Under the pieces are notes generated by a model. That model was not told where the DNA came from, ran no database searches, and worked only from the letters and a program-made list of their open reading frames with translations. Below, piece after piece: positions 1 to 9,900 of a DNA stretch of 64,000 nucleotides. How positions within the stretch are numbered: position 1 is the first letter of the stretch; every line of letters begins with the position of its first letter. The position numbers were made by a program, and so were the translations under genes. This DNA is from Caballeronia temeraria (GTDB taxonomy: Bacteria; Pseudomonadota; Gammaproteobacteria; Burkholderiales; Burkholderiaceae), in the NCBI RefSeq assembly GCF_001544795.2, contig NZ_FCOI02000003.1, forward strand, positions 248,001-312,000. Direction: 5' to 3'.

Positions 1-581
1 TCCTTCACGCCTTTCTCGAAGGCATCGGCGAGACCTTGCCCGAACGCGGTGCGATCGTCGATGATGCCGATGCGCTTCGGCTTCATCTGTTCCACGACGA
101 AGCGCCCCGCCACCACGCCGCCCACGCCGTCGTGGCCCATCGTGCGGAATACGTTCTTGAAGCCTTGTTTCGTGAGTTGCGGATTCGTCGATCCGGGCGT
201 GATCATCGCGACATTCGCCTGATGATAGACAGCCGAAGCCGGAATGCTGCATCCCGAGTTGTAATGCCCGATCATGCCGACGATGCCGCTATCCACCGCT
301 TTCTGCGCGACCTGAATCGCGACGCGCGGATCGGCCTGATCGTCATACACTTCCAGTTCGAACTTCACGGGCTTGCCGCCCACGGTCGGATGCTTGGCGT
401 TCTCTTCATCGATCGCGAGTTGCGCGCCGTACTGCAAGTCCTTGCCGACGCGTGCGACCGGTCCCGTCAAAGGCCCGGCGAATCCGATCTTGACGACCTC
501 GGGATCGGCGGCCCACGACATCGGCATATACGCGGCAAGCACGCCGGCGGCAAGGCTCGAAAGCATAAAGCGGCGGGTCAT
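1..581 (-). CDS. Branched-chain amino-acid ABC transporter substrate-binding protein (LivK-like), 3' part outside window
   Basis: Periplasmic solute-binding protein of the Leu/Ile/Val-binding type. The translation opens with a signal peptide (MTRRFMLSSLAAGVLAAYMP..SWA) and continues with the family hallmarks VKIGFAGPLTGPVARVGKD, then GMIGHYNSGCSIPAS and VAMITPGSTNPQLTKQG, and RIGIIDDRTAFGQGLA. The reading frame is open to base 1, so only about the first 193 residues are present. The ATG at 581 has GGAG ten bases upstream; another in-frame ATG at 596 lacks one. It lies 94 bases behind the dadA-like gene on the same strand, so it may be co-transcribed with amino-acid oxidation genes. No permease or ATPase genes are visible; they could lie beyond the left edge. 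Confidence 0.88.
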   Translation of the reverse strand, partial: MTRRFMLSSLAAGVLAAYMPMSWAADPEVVKIGFAGPLTGPVARVGKDLQYGAQLAIDEENAKHPTVGGKPVKFELEVYDDQADPRVAIQVAQKAVDSGIVGMIGHYNSGCSIPASAVYHQANVAMITPGSTNPQLTKQGFKNVFRTMGHDGVGGVVAGRFVVEQMKPKRIGIIDDRTAFGQGLADAFEKGVK

Positions 582-675
582 GTTCGTGCTCCACATGGTT
601 GATGTCGCGCCAGTCATGTACGGCCCGCTCGCGGCGCGACACCGCCGGCGGGCCTGATCCGAATGCGCGTCGTGC

Positions 676-1908
676 TCAGTGAAAACGCGACGCGCGATAG
701 CTCGCGAGATCGAGCGGTGGCGCGCGCCGCGCGATCAGATCGGCGACGATGCGTCCGCTCACACCCGCGAGCGTCAAACCCAGATGCTGATGCCCGAACG
801 CATACACGACGCGCTCGCTCGCCTTCGATGCGCCGATGACCGGCACGCCATCGGGCAGCGTCGGGCGAAAGCCGAGCCATTCGCGATCGGGCGCGCCGAG
901 CGCGGGCAACGCGCGCTTCGACGACACGGTGACGAGATCGAGCAGCGCGCGATTGCGTTCCTCGGTGAAGCCCGCGAGCTCGACCGTGCCCGCGACGCGA
1001 ATGCCATCGCTCATCGGCGTCATGTAGAAGCCGCGTTCGGCCCAGCCGCACGGCCGCGATATCAGGGCCGATGCCGATGCATACCGCACGTGATAACCGC
1101 GTTCGGTATCGAGCGGCACGCGATCGCCGCATTGATGCGCGAACTCGCGCGAACGCGCGCCCGTCGCGATGACGACATGATCGAAGCGGTGCGCGCCGCC
1201 GTTCATGCGCAGCGCGACGCCTTGCGCGCCCGGCTCGATCGCATCGACTTTCATGCGTTCGAGCCGCGCGCCGCGTGCCGCGAGCCGCTCATAAAAAGCC
1301 TGCAGAAAACCGGCGGGATCGCTGAAATGCCAGCTATCGCGAAACAGCACGCCGCGCGCGAAGATCGGCGCGAGCTGTGGTTCGAGCTCGCGGATCGCGC
1401 CGCTGTCGAGCACGTCGAAGCCGACGCCGAGTCTTTCGCGCAGTGCGAGCGAATCGCGCGACGCATCGAATGAAGCCGCGCTCGAATAGAGATACAGGCA
1501 CTCGCGCGGCTTGACGAAGCGCTTCAGGTCGTCATCGTCGAGCAAGGGCGCATAACCTTCCTGCGCACGCGATAACAACGCGGCCAACGCCGTCGCACTC
1601 GTTTCGAAATTCGCGCGACGCGAGCTCATCAGAAAGCGCGCGAGCCACGGCGCGAGTTGCGGCAGATAACTCCAGCGCAATCTGAACGGGCTGTCGTTCG
1701 ACAGCAGAAAGCGCGGGATATCGCGGAACACGGACGGATTGTTCACCGGCACGCATCCGTACGGCGCGAACGTGCCCGCGTTGCCGAACGACGCGCCCTG
1801 CGCCACGCCCGACGGATCGAACAGCGTGACGCTGTGACCGTCGCGCGTGAGCCAGGCCGCGCTCGCCATGCCGATGAACCCCGCGCCGATGATCGCTACA
1901 TTCGACAT
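676..1908 (-). CDS. D-amino-acid dehydrogenase-like FAD-dependent oxidoreductase
   Basis: FAD-dependent amine oxidoreductase of the DadA/DAO family, about 410 residues, usual family length. The N-terminus has the dinucleotide-binding fold (VAIIGAGFIGMASAAWLTRDG, an acidic residue following at FDPS). The C-terminal region has the family's second FAD contact (RPTLPDGVPVIGAS...YAFGHQHLGLTLAG). Expected role is oxidative deamination of D-amino acids or a related amine to a 2-oxo acid, with electrons passed to the respiratory chain. The start at 1908 overlaps the permease stop codon in a TGATG arrangement, which implies translational coupling with that transporter. The true substrate cannot be told from sequence. 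Confidence 0.88.
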   Translation of the reverse strand: MSNVAIIGAGFIGMASAAWLTRDGHSVTLFDPSGVAQGASFGNAGTFAPYGCVPVNNPSVFRDIPRFLLSNDSPFRLRWSYLPQLAPWLARFLMSSRRANFETSATALAALLSRAQEGYAPLLDDDDLKRFVKPRECLYLYSSAASFDASRDSLALRERLGVGFDVLDSGAIRELEPQLAPIFARGVLFRDSWHFSDPAGFLQAFYERLAARGARLERMKVDAIEPGAQGVALRMNGGAHRFDHVVIATGARSREFAHQCGDRVPLDTERGYHVRYASASALISRPCGWAERGFYMTPMSDGIRVAGTVELAGFTEERNRALLDLVTVSSKRALPALGAPDREWLGFRPTLPDGVPVIGASKASERVVYAFGHQHLGLTLAGVSGRIVADLIARRAPPLDLASYRASRFH

Positions 1909-3335
1909 CAGTCCTGCCCCTTCCATGCGAGCTGATTGTCTTGCGACAGGAAGCCCGTCGCCGCTTCGCTTGCTTCATGACGATGATGACGCTTCGCCGC
2001 GACGAAGTACGCCGCCGACGCCACCGCGAGGCTCGCGAGACTCGCCATCAACTGCGGACGCAGTTCGTGGTCCGCGCCCATCGCCGCGAGCACGCCGACG
2101 ATCGCGAACACGACCGCATACGACAGCCACGGGAAAAGCCACATCTTCAGCGTGAGACGCTCGGGCGCTTCGCGCTGAATGCGGCGGCGGATGCGGATTT
2201 GCGCGAGCGCCGTCGCGAGATAGACGAACAGCATCACCGCGCCCGATGCGTTCACGAGGAACAGGAACACGCCCTGCGGCGACACGATCGCCGCGATGAT
2301 CGCCACATAGCCCACGATGCTCGACAGCACCACCGCGAGACGCGGCACCTTGTTCGGCGTGAGCTTGAGCAGCGACTTCGGCGCATCGCCGCGTTCGGCG
2401 AGACGGAACAGAATGCGCGACGACACATACAAGCCCGAGTTCAGCGCGGACAGCACGGCGACGAGCACGATCGCGTTCATGATGTCGGCGGCGTAGGGAA
2501 TGCGCATCGTCTCCAGTGCGGCGACGAACGGCGAGTGTCCCGTCACGATGCTGCCCCACGGCACGATGCACGCGATCAGGAACAGCGAGCCCACGTAGAA
2601 CGTGATGACGCGCAGGATGACCGAGCGCGTCATCGCGGCCACGCTTTTCGCGGGATCATCGGATTCCGCCGCGGCGATGGTCGCGATTTCCGCGCCGCCC
2701 ACCGCGAAGATGACGGTCGGCACGGCGGCGAACACGGACATCGCGCCGAACGGCAGGAAGCCGCGATTGCCGGTGAGATGCGTTACGGCGCTGCCCGTGT
2801 GCCCGAAGCCGAGCAGATAGCCCGCGCCAATCGCGATGAACGCGATGATTGCCGCGACCTTGATCGACGCGAACCAGAACTCGAATTCGCCGTACGACTT
2901 TACCGAGAGGAGGTTGATAACGGTCATCACGGACAGCAGCACGAGGCCGATGACCCACACCGGCGCGGGTATCCAGCGCTGCAATATCGCGGCGCCGGCG
3001 ACCGCTTCGACGGCGACGACGATCACCCAGAAATACCAGTAGAGCCAGCCGCTCGTGAAGCCCGCCCAGTTGCCGAGGCCGATGCGCGCGTATTCGGTGA
3101 ACGAGCCGACGCCCGGCACGGCGAGCGCCATTTCGCCGAGCATGCGCATCACCATCAGCACGACGATGCCGGCGACGAGGTACGACACGCACGCCGCCGG
3201 ACCGACGGTCGCGAGCGTCGCGCTGCTGCCGACGAACAGCCCCGCGCCGATGATGCCGCCGAGCGCGATCATCGTGACGTGCCGCTGACGCAGCGCCGAG
3301 CCTAGCGTGGGTTGAGAGGTTTGAGGCAAGGACAT
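1908..3335 (-). CDS. APC-family amino-acid permease
   Basis: Twelve-segment inner-membrane amino-acid transporter of the APC superfamily (AnsP/GabP-like branch), 475 residues. The first helix carries the substrate-binding signature (MIALGGIIGAGLFVGSSATL), followed by the amphipathic GEMALAVPGVGSFTEYAR loop typical of the family. The chosen ATG at 3335 (MSLPQTSQ) has GGGAG ahead of it; the frame is open 33 codons further upstream but without a start context. It is the first gene of the permease-dadA unit and is transcribed divergently from the MocR regulator, whose probable target it is. Confidence 0.9.
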   Translation of the reverse strand: MSLPQTSQPTLGSALRQRHVTMIALGGIIGAGLFVGSSATLATVGPAACVSYLVAGIVVLMVMRMLGEMALAVPGVGSFTEYARIGLGNWAGFTSGWLYWYFWVIVVAVEAVAGAAILQRWIPAPVWVIGLVLLSVMTVINLLSVKSYGEFEFWFASIKVAAIIAFIAIGAGYLLGFGHTGSAVTHLTGNRGFLPFGAMSVFAAVPTVIFAVGGAEIATIAAAESDDPAKSVAAMTRSVILRVITFYVGSLFLIACIVPWGSIVTGHSPFVAALETMRIPYAADIMNAIVLVAVLSALNSGLYVSSRILFRLAERGDAPKSLLKLTPNKVPRLAVVLSSIVGYVAIIAAIVSPQGVFLFLVNASGAVMLFVYLATALAQIRIRRRIQREAPERLTLKMWLFPWLSYAVVFAIVGVLAAMGADHELRPQLMASLASLAVASAAYFVAAKRHHRHEASEAATGFLSQDNQLAWKGQD

Positions 3336-3634
3336 CGATAAATCTCCCGCGGACAAAGATCGGATGATTCGGAAGCGCGGATGACGCAAAACCGTACCGC
3401 GCACCAGACAAACTCTGATCTTAGAATCACACAAGATTTTTTTGTGTGCAATTAAAAACGCTATTGTGTGGTGCCGGGATTTTCCCTAAGTGGAGATTGG
3501 AGCGTGTCTTGCAGTGCGGCCCGAAGCCGCTGAAAGCCTTATCCAGGCGTTGCGTCGGGCGTAGTCTGGGTTAGAATCGGCAGACTTCCGCACAAATCGC
3601 GGACAAAGCAAAGTTTGTATGGAGACAGAGAGTC
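3336..3634. promoter_or_regulatory. Divergent control region with three TTGTGTG repeats
   Basis: This 299-base gap separates the permease-dadA unit (minus) from the MocR gene (plus). It holds CACACAA at 3428-3434 and TTGTGTG at 3442-3448, an inverted pair with a 7-base spacer, plus a third TTGTGTG at 3464-3470. The second and third copies are direct repeats 22 bases apart, about two helical turns. MocR regulators such as GabR bind direct repeats upstream of their targets, so these are the best operator candidates. No other local feature stands out. Confidence 0.55.
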
Positions 3635-5044
3635 ATGGCTTCCGACAAGGATCAGACGCTGACCGCAAACGGCGAAGCCGACGGCACGACTAAGCGCTCG
3701 ACCTATATCGAGGTGTCCAGCTCCATCGAAAAGGAAATCCGCAGCGGCATCTATCCGCCGGGCAGCCGTCTGCCGCCGCAGCGGCAACTGGCGAGCGAAC
3801 TGGGCATCAATGTGTCGACGGTATCGCGCGCGTACAAGGAATTGCAGTTGCGCGGCCTCGTGATCGGCAGCAAGCGGCGCGGCTCGCTCGTGACCGGCGG
3901 CGCGATGCCGAGCGTCGAGATGCCGCCTGCGAGCGCGGGCAGCTCGGTCATCGATCTGACGGTCAACCGGCCCGCGACCGGCGAATTCCTCGCGTGCCTC
4001 GCGCGCACGATGGGCGAGCTGCCGCGCGATCCGCGCTTCGTGCAGTTGCAGGAATATCAGCCGCCGCAGGGTCCGTCATGGGCGCGCGCGGCCGGCGCGC
4101 GCTGGATGAGCGCGCCGGGATTCACGCCGGGCGCGGATCAGGTCGTCGTCACGAGCGGCGCGCAGCACGGCCTGTATGCGGTGCTCAACAGTCTCATCGG
4201 CACGGATGGCGTGATCCTCGCGGATCAGCTCACGTATTACGGGCTGAAGGCGCTCGCGCCGGTGTTCCAGTTCGAGATCGTGGGCATTCCGAGCGACCGC
4301 GACGGCTTGCTTATCGACGAGGTCGAGCGCGTGTGCAAGCGCGTGCCCGTGAAGGCCATTTTCACGGTGCCGAATCTGCAGAATCCCACCGTCACGACGA
4401 TGAGCCTGGAACGGCGCATGGCGCTCGTCGATGTGGCGCGGCGGCATGGCGTCGCGATCATCGAGGACGATGTCTACGGCCCGCTCGTCGCGCAACGCCT
4501 GCCGACCATCGCGAGTCTGTGCCCGGAGCTGACGTATCACATTTCGGCGACGTCGAAGATCCTCGCGCCCGGCTTGCGGCTCGGCTATCTGCTGAGTCCG
4601 CAGGACAATGCGGCGCTTTGTGCGGAGGCCGTGCGGACGACAGCGTGGATGCCCGCGCCGATGTCGATGCTGATCGCGACCGTCTGGATGGAAGACGGCA
4701 CCGCGCAGCACATCATGAACGCGCAGCTCGCGGAGATTCGCGCGCGGCACGATCTCGCGCGGGAGCTGCTGCCGCAGGAGTTTCTGCAATCCGATCCGGC
4801 GTGCATGTTTGTGTGGCTCAAGCTGCCGCTGCCGTGGCGCGCGGACGATTTCGCCGCGAATGCGAAGGCGCGCGGCGTGGTGGTGATGCCGTCGTCGGCG
4901 TTCGCGGTGGACCGCTCGGAGATCGAACACGGCGTGCGCATCAATCTCGCCTGCGCGGAAAGCCGGGATCAGCTCGTCAGCGGATTGCGGATGCTCGCCG
5001 GGACGCTGAGGGACCGGCCGCGGGCGTTGTTCGGACATTTGTGA
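3635..5044 (+). CDS. MocR-type regulator (GntR HTH fused to class I aminotransferase domain)
   Basis: Transcription factor of the MocR/PdxR/GabR family, 469 residues. Residues about 22-90 form a GntR winged helix-turn-helix (EIRSGIYPPGSRLPPQRQLA, then LGINVSTVSRAYKEL). The rest is a fold-type I aminotransferase-like domain, with the PLP lysine expected at K308 in YHISATSKILAPGLRLGY and the phosphate-binding and Asp motifs (PNLQNPTVTT; AIIEDDVYG) present. All PLP contacts look intact, so cofactor binding is likely. It faces the permease-dadA unit across a gap with TTGTGTG repeats, which suggests it senses an amino acid or amine and controls that unit. The ATG at 3635 has GGAG ten bases ahead. 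Confidence 0.92.
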   Translation: MASDKDQTLTANGEADGTTKRSTYIEVSSSIEKEIRSGIYPPGSRLPPQRQLASELGINVSTVSRAYKELQLRGLVIGSKRRGSLVTGGAMPSVEMPPASAGSSVIDLTVNRPATGEFLACLARTMGELPRDPRFVQLQEYQPPQGPSWARAAGARWMSAPGFTPGADQVVVTSGAQHGLYAVLNSLIGTDGVILADQLTYYGLKALAPVFQFEIVGIPSDRDGLLIDEVERVCKRVPVKAIFTVPNLQNPTVTTMSLERRMALVDVARRHGVAIIEDDVYGPLVAQRLPTIASLCPELTYHISATSKILAPGLRLGYLLSPQDNAALCAEAVRTTAWMPAPMSMLIATVWMEDGTAQHIMNAQLAEIRARHDLARELLPQEFLQSDPACMFVWLKLPLPWRADDFAANAKARGVVVMPSSAFAVDRSEIEHGVRINLACAESRDQLVSGLRMLAGTLRDRPRALFGHL

Positions 5045-5050
5045 CCCGCG

Positions 5051-5075
5051 GGCGCCCGGCAGTCCGGGCGCCTTT
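5051..5075 (+). terminator. Probable terminator of the MocR gene
   Basis: A perfect 9-bp stem GGCGCCCGG / CCGGGCGCC with a 4-base loop (5060-5063) and a short T run starts 7 bases after the stop codon. The T run is only three bases, so efficiency is uncertain. Confidence 0.55.
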
Positions 5076-5098
5076 ACGCGGCGCGAAATCGTCCAACG

Positions 5099-5120
5099 CA
5101 AGACATCGACAGTTGTCTTG
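5099..5120. promoter_or_regulatory. Operator-like inverted repeat upstream of the RND operon
   Basis: CAAGACA (5099-5105) and TGTCTTG (5114-5120) are perfect complements separated by 8 bases, the usual size of a dimeric TetR/MarR-type site. It lies about 490 bases before the adaptor gene and 55 bases after the MocR stop. The protein that would bind it is not encoded nearby. Confidence 0.35.
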
Positions 5121-5611
5121 ATCATTTCAAAATCCGGCACGATCAACCGGCGGATGGTCAAACCATCGCGCGCGCCGTTGCGCTGACGGCCATTCGCGGG
5201 CGGCAAGCCGCACCCGCCAAAATTTCAGTAATCGCTACGTATTCCGATCGACTGCGTTCAGTCGAAATGGCATTAAACGCTATGGCGTTTTCATCCGTAT
5301 TCAGCTATTAGTAGACTCGTCACGCACGTCACACGCTACACGGTGGCGAACCATGAGCATCTCTGGCTATAACTCGACCGCAAAACCGGAGGCAGCTACG
5401 ACACATCAAAAGCACCAGGCTCGCGCTCGCTGACGTCGCCATCAAGTCCTGTCCCGCGCGATTTCATCGCATGGCGGAGGCACTCCCGGGGAAGCGCACG
5501 CTCTCCAGGTACGCATTCGTCGAGACGCACACCGCGAGCATTGTCGCGGCGAGGCGCCCTCTCAGGCGCGCTCGCTCATCAACGATCGGCCATCCCAACG
5601 GGGAGGCGCTT

Positions 5612-6874
5612 ATGGCGTTCGTGTCGGAACAGATGCTGGATCGCTGCTCGTTCGCTCAACCGTCGCGCTCCATGCGCGCGCTGCGGCTCGTCGCAGCCGC
5701 CACGATCGCGTCGCTCTCGCTGGTCGCTTGCAAGAAGCCGGCTCCGCAAGCACAAAAGCCCGCCGTCGAAGTCACCGCTGTGACCGTCGCCGCGCAATCG
5801 ACGCCCGTCCAATTCGAATTCACCGCGCAGACGCAAAGCTCGCGCGAAGTCGAAATACGCGCGCGCGTCGACGGCTTCCTCGAAAAGCGGATGTACACCG
5901 AAGGCTCGCTCGTCTCGGCCAATCAGGTCATGTTCATCATGGACAAGCGCCCCTTCGAGGCCGCGCTGCAGACCGCCAAGGGTTCGCTCGCGCAACAGCA
6001 GGCGCGTCTGCTCGTCACGCAACAGAATCTCGCGCGCGTGAAGCCGCTCGCCGCGATGAACGCGTTGAGCAAGAAGGATCTCGACGACGCCATCGGCAAC
6101 GAGAAGAGCGCCGAAGCGGCCGTCATCGCCGCGAAAGGCGAAGTGCAGACCGCCGAGCTGAACCTGAGCTACACGACGATCCGCTCGCCGCTCAAGGGCC
6201 TCTCCAGCTTCGCGCGCGTGCAGGAAGGCAGCTACGTGACGCCGACGCAGGGCGGCCTGCTCACCTACGTCTACCAGCTCGATCCGATGTGGGTGAACTT
6301 CAGCATCTCGGAAAACGAATTGCTGACGTATCGCGAGCAGATCAAGAAAGGCCAGTTGGTGTTTCCGCCCGACAACAAGTTCGATGTAACCGTCATCCAG
6401 GCCGATGGCTCCGTCTTTCCGCAGACCGGCCGTATCGATTTCACGAATCCGGCGTTCAGCACGGAGACGGGCACGTTCCTCGTGCGCGCGGTGTTCTCGA
6501 ATCCGCAGGGCACGCTGCGCCCCGGCCAGTTCGTGAAGGCGCGCGTCGCGGGCGCAGTGCGGCCCAACGCGATTCTCGTGCCGCAGCGCGCCGTGTTGCA
6601 GGGCGCGAAAAGCCACTACGTGTGGGTGCTCGACGAGCAGTCGAAGCCGCATCAGCGTGTCGTCGAAGTCGGCGAATGGCACGGCGACGACTGGTTCATC
6701 ACGAGCGGCCTGAAAGCGGGCGAGCGCGTGATCGTCGACGGCGCGATACGCGTCAGCGCCGATTCGCAGATTCGCGTCGTCTCCGCGCCCGCCGCGGGCG
6801 GCGCGCCGGCCTCGGGCGCGCAGGAAGCGTCGCTCGGGGAAGCGAAGAACGCAAGCGGCGGGACTGAAAAGTGA
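5612..6874 (+). CDS. RND efflux periplasmic adaptor lipoprotein (MexA/AcrA family)
   Basis: Membrane-fusion subunit that links the RND pump to the outer-membrane channel. Residues 21-40 (MRALRLVAAATIASLSLVAC) form a lipoprotein signal with the acylated Cys in VAC-KK. Then follow the barrel-sandwich region (EVEIRARVDGFLEKRMYTEG), a helical hairpin (alanine/glutamine-rich, about 110-170), the second lipoyl half (TTIRSPLKGLSSFARVQEG) and the beta-barrel (GRIDFTNPAFSTETGTFLVR). The ATG at 5612 has GGGGAGG just upstream; an ATG at 5672 would give a shorter leader but has no ribosome site. It is the first gene of the efflux operon. Confidence 0.93.
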   Translation: MAFVSEQMLDRCSFAQPSRSMRALRLVAAATIASLSLVACKKPAPQAQKPAVEVTAVTVAAQSTPVQFEFTAQTQSSREVEIRARVDGFLEKRMYTEGSLVSANQVMFIMDKRPFEAALQTAKGSLAQQQARLLVTQQNLARVKPLAAMNALSKKDLDDAIGNEKSAEAAVIAAKGEVQTAELNLSYTTIRSPLKGLSSFARVQEGSYVTPTQGGLLTYVYQLDPMWVNFSISENELLTYREQIKKGQLVFPPDNKFDVTVIQADGSVFPQTGRIDFTNPAFSTETGTFLVRAVFSNPQGTLRPGQFVKARVAGAVRPNAILVPQRAVLQGAKSHYVWVLDEQSKPHQRVVEVGEWHGDDWFITSGLKAGERVIVDGAIRVSADSQIRVVSAPAAGGAPASGAQEASLGEAKNASGGTEK

Positions 6875-6923
6875 AGTGATTTGATCTGACGACTATCGCC
6901 AGCATGTCGCGCGGAAAAGGCCA

Positions 6924-9900
6924 ATGAACATTTCACACTTTTGCATTGACCGCCCGATTTTCGCGTCGGTCATATCGATCGTCATCACGCTGGGCGGCGC
7001 GCTGACGATGCTCGCGCTGCCCACCGCGCAATATCCCGACATCACGCCGCCGCAGATCACCGTCTCCGCGACCTATCCGGGCGCGAGCGCCGATGTCGTC
7101 GCGAACAACGTCGCCGCGCCGATCGAGCAGCAGGTCAACGGCGCGGACAACATGATCTACATGAGCTCGTCCAGCTCATCGACGGGCAACCTGACGATCA
7201 ACGCCTACTTCCAGATCGGCACGAACCCGGAGCTCGCTCAGGTCGACGTGCAGAACCGCGTGAACCTCGCGCTGCCGCAACTGCCGCAATCGGTGACGAA
7301 TCAGGGCGTGCAGGTGCAGAAGAAGTCGCAGGCGTTCATGATGGTGATCGCCATCTATTCGCCCGACGAGCGCTATGACGCGACGTATATTGCGAACTAC
7401 GCGAACGTCTATGTCCTCGACGCGTTGAAGCGCATTCCCGGCGCGAACCAGTCCGCGATCTTCGGCACGCCCGACTACGCGATGCGCATCTGGCTCAAAC
7501 CCGACCGCATGGCGCAGCTCGGCATCACCGCCGCCGACGTGCAGCGCGCCGTCGCCAATCAGAACCAGCAGTTCGCGGTCGGCCGCCTCGGGCAATCGCC
7601 GACGGGCGCGCCGGTCGAACAATCGTTCGCGGTGACGACGACAGGCCGTCTCACCGAGCCGGCCGAGTTCGAGAACATCATCATTCGCGCGCAATCGGGC
7701 GGCGCGGCGATCGTGCGCCTGAAGGACGTCGGGCGCGCCGAACTCGGGCAAAAGGACTATTCGATCCGCAGCCGGTTCCAGGGCAAATCGGCGACGGTGA
7801 TCGCTGTCTATCAGCAGCCGGGCGCAAACGCGCTCGACGTGTCGAAGCAGGTGCGCGCGACGCTCGCGGAGATGAAAAAGACCTTCCCGCAGGGCATCGA
7901 CTACCAGATCGCGATGGACACGACAGAGTTCACGCGCGCGTCCATCTCCGACGTCGTGCATACGTTCTTCGAAGCGGTCGTGCTGGTGGTGATCGTCGTG
8001 TTCGTGTTCCTGCAGAGCCTGCGCGCCACGCTGATTCCGGTGCTCGCGGTGCCGGTGTCGATCGTCGGCACGTTCATGGGCATGGAGGCGCTCGGCTTCT
8101 CCATCAACATGCTGACGCTGTTCGGCATGGTGCTCGCAATCGGGATTGTCGTGGACGACGCGATCGTCGTGATCGAGAACGTCGAGCGCAACATGACCGT
8201 GCACAAGCTCGATCCGAAAACCGCCGCCAAGAAAGCGATGGACGAAGTGGCCGGGCCGGTCGTCGCGATCGTGCTCGTGCTGTGCGCGGTGTTCGTGCCG
8301 GTCGCGTTCCTCTCCGGCATCACGGGGCAGATGTACAAGCAGTTCGCCATCACCATCGCGATATCGGTGGTGATCTCGGGTATCGTCGCGCTGACCTTGT
8401 CGCCGGCCCTCGCCTCCTTGCTGCTGAAACCCGGACATCACGAGAAAAAGGGCTTTTTCCGCTGGTTCGACAACCAATTCGCGCGCATGACGCGGGGCTA
8501 CACGAGCCTCGTGCGGCTCGTCATCAAGCGCTTCGCGATCGCGCTGCTGCTTTTCGCCGGCATGATCGCGCTCGCGGTCGTGATGATGAAGGACATTCCG
8601 ACCGCGTTCCTGCCACCCGAGGATCAGGGCTATCTGCTCGGCGCGGTGATCATGCCCGATGCCGCGTCGCTCGACCGCACCGGCGCCGTGTCCGATCGCG
8701 TCACCGAATACTTCATGAAGCAGCCGGCGGTCGGCAGCATCACGACGGTCGATGGCTTCTCCATTCTCGACAGCCAGAACAAGAACAATTCGTCCACGTT
8801 CTTCGTCGGCTTCAAGAGTTTCGAGGATCGCTATACATCGGCGAATATCCGCACGCAGAACGCGCGCGCCGTGCTCGTCGATGCTTACAAGAATCTGTCG
8901 CAGATCAGGCAGGGCATCGTCGTGCCGCTGAATCCGCCATCGATTCCGGGTCTCGGCACCACGGGCGGCACCGAAATGTGGATTCAGAGCAAGGGCGATG
9001 CGACCATCGCGCAGTTCGCCGCGGTCGTCGACGATTTCGTCGCGAAGGCGAAAGCGCGGCCCGAGCTGACGGGCGTGACGAACACGTTCAACGCGTCGTC
9101 GCAGCAACTGCTCGCCAACGTCGACCGCGACAAGGCCGAAACGCTCGGCGTGCCTGTCGAGGACGTCTACAGCGCCATGCAGACGATGTTCGGCTCGCTC
9201 TATGTCTCGCAGTTCAATCGTTCGAGCCGCCTGTGGCAGGTGATCCTGCAAGCGGAGCCGCAGTATCGGCTGAAGCCGGACGACCTCACGCAGATCTTCG
9301 TGAAGAGCAAGACCGGCGAGATGGTGCCGCTCAAGGCCGTGGTCAATACGAAGTACGTCACCGGTCCCGATCTCATCACGCGCTTCAACAATTTCCCGGC
9401 GGTGAAGATCACGGCGAACGCCGCGCCGGGTTATGCGTCGGGGCAAGTGATCGCGGCGCTGGAAGACATCGCTAAGGATTTGCCGACCGATTACGGCATC
9501 GGGTGGAGCGGCGAGGCTTACGAGGCGAAACAGTCGGGCAGCTCGTCGGCGCTCGTGTTCATATTCGGTCTCGTGATGGTCTTCCTGATCCTCGCCGCGC
9601 AGTACGAGAAGTGGAGCCTGCCGTTCGGCGTGCTGATGGCGGTGCCGTTCGCGATTTTCGGCGCGCTGCTCGCCATCCTGTTGCGCGGCCTGAACAACGA
9701 CGTGTACTTCCAGATCGGTCTCACGATGCTCGTCGCGCTCGCGGCGAAGAACGCGATTCTCATCTTCGAGTTCGCCGTGCTGAATCGCGAGTCGGGCGAG
9801 TCCATCTACGACGCCGCCATGACCGCCGCCGAAGAACGGTTGCGGCCGATCGTGATGACCTCGCTCGCGTTCATTCTCGGCTGCGTGCCGCTCGCGATCG

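Larger units (their letters stand above)
5045..5611. other. 567-base intergenic region before the RND operon
   Basis: No convincing gene. It contains a probable terminator for the MocR gene (5051-5075), a perfect inverted repeat CAAGACA/TGTCTTG (5099-5105 and 5114-5120), and a second small perfect inverted repeat AAACGC-TATG-GCGTTT (5275-5290). The remainder should hold the promoter of the efflux operon. No TetR- or MarR-type regulator gene sits here, unlike many RND loci. Confidence 0.6.

Noticed and set aside
1941-3305. Plus-strand frame of about 450 codons opposite the amino-acid permease
   Set aside because: Extremely Arg/His/Asp-rich shadow of a membrane-protein gene.
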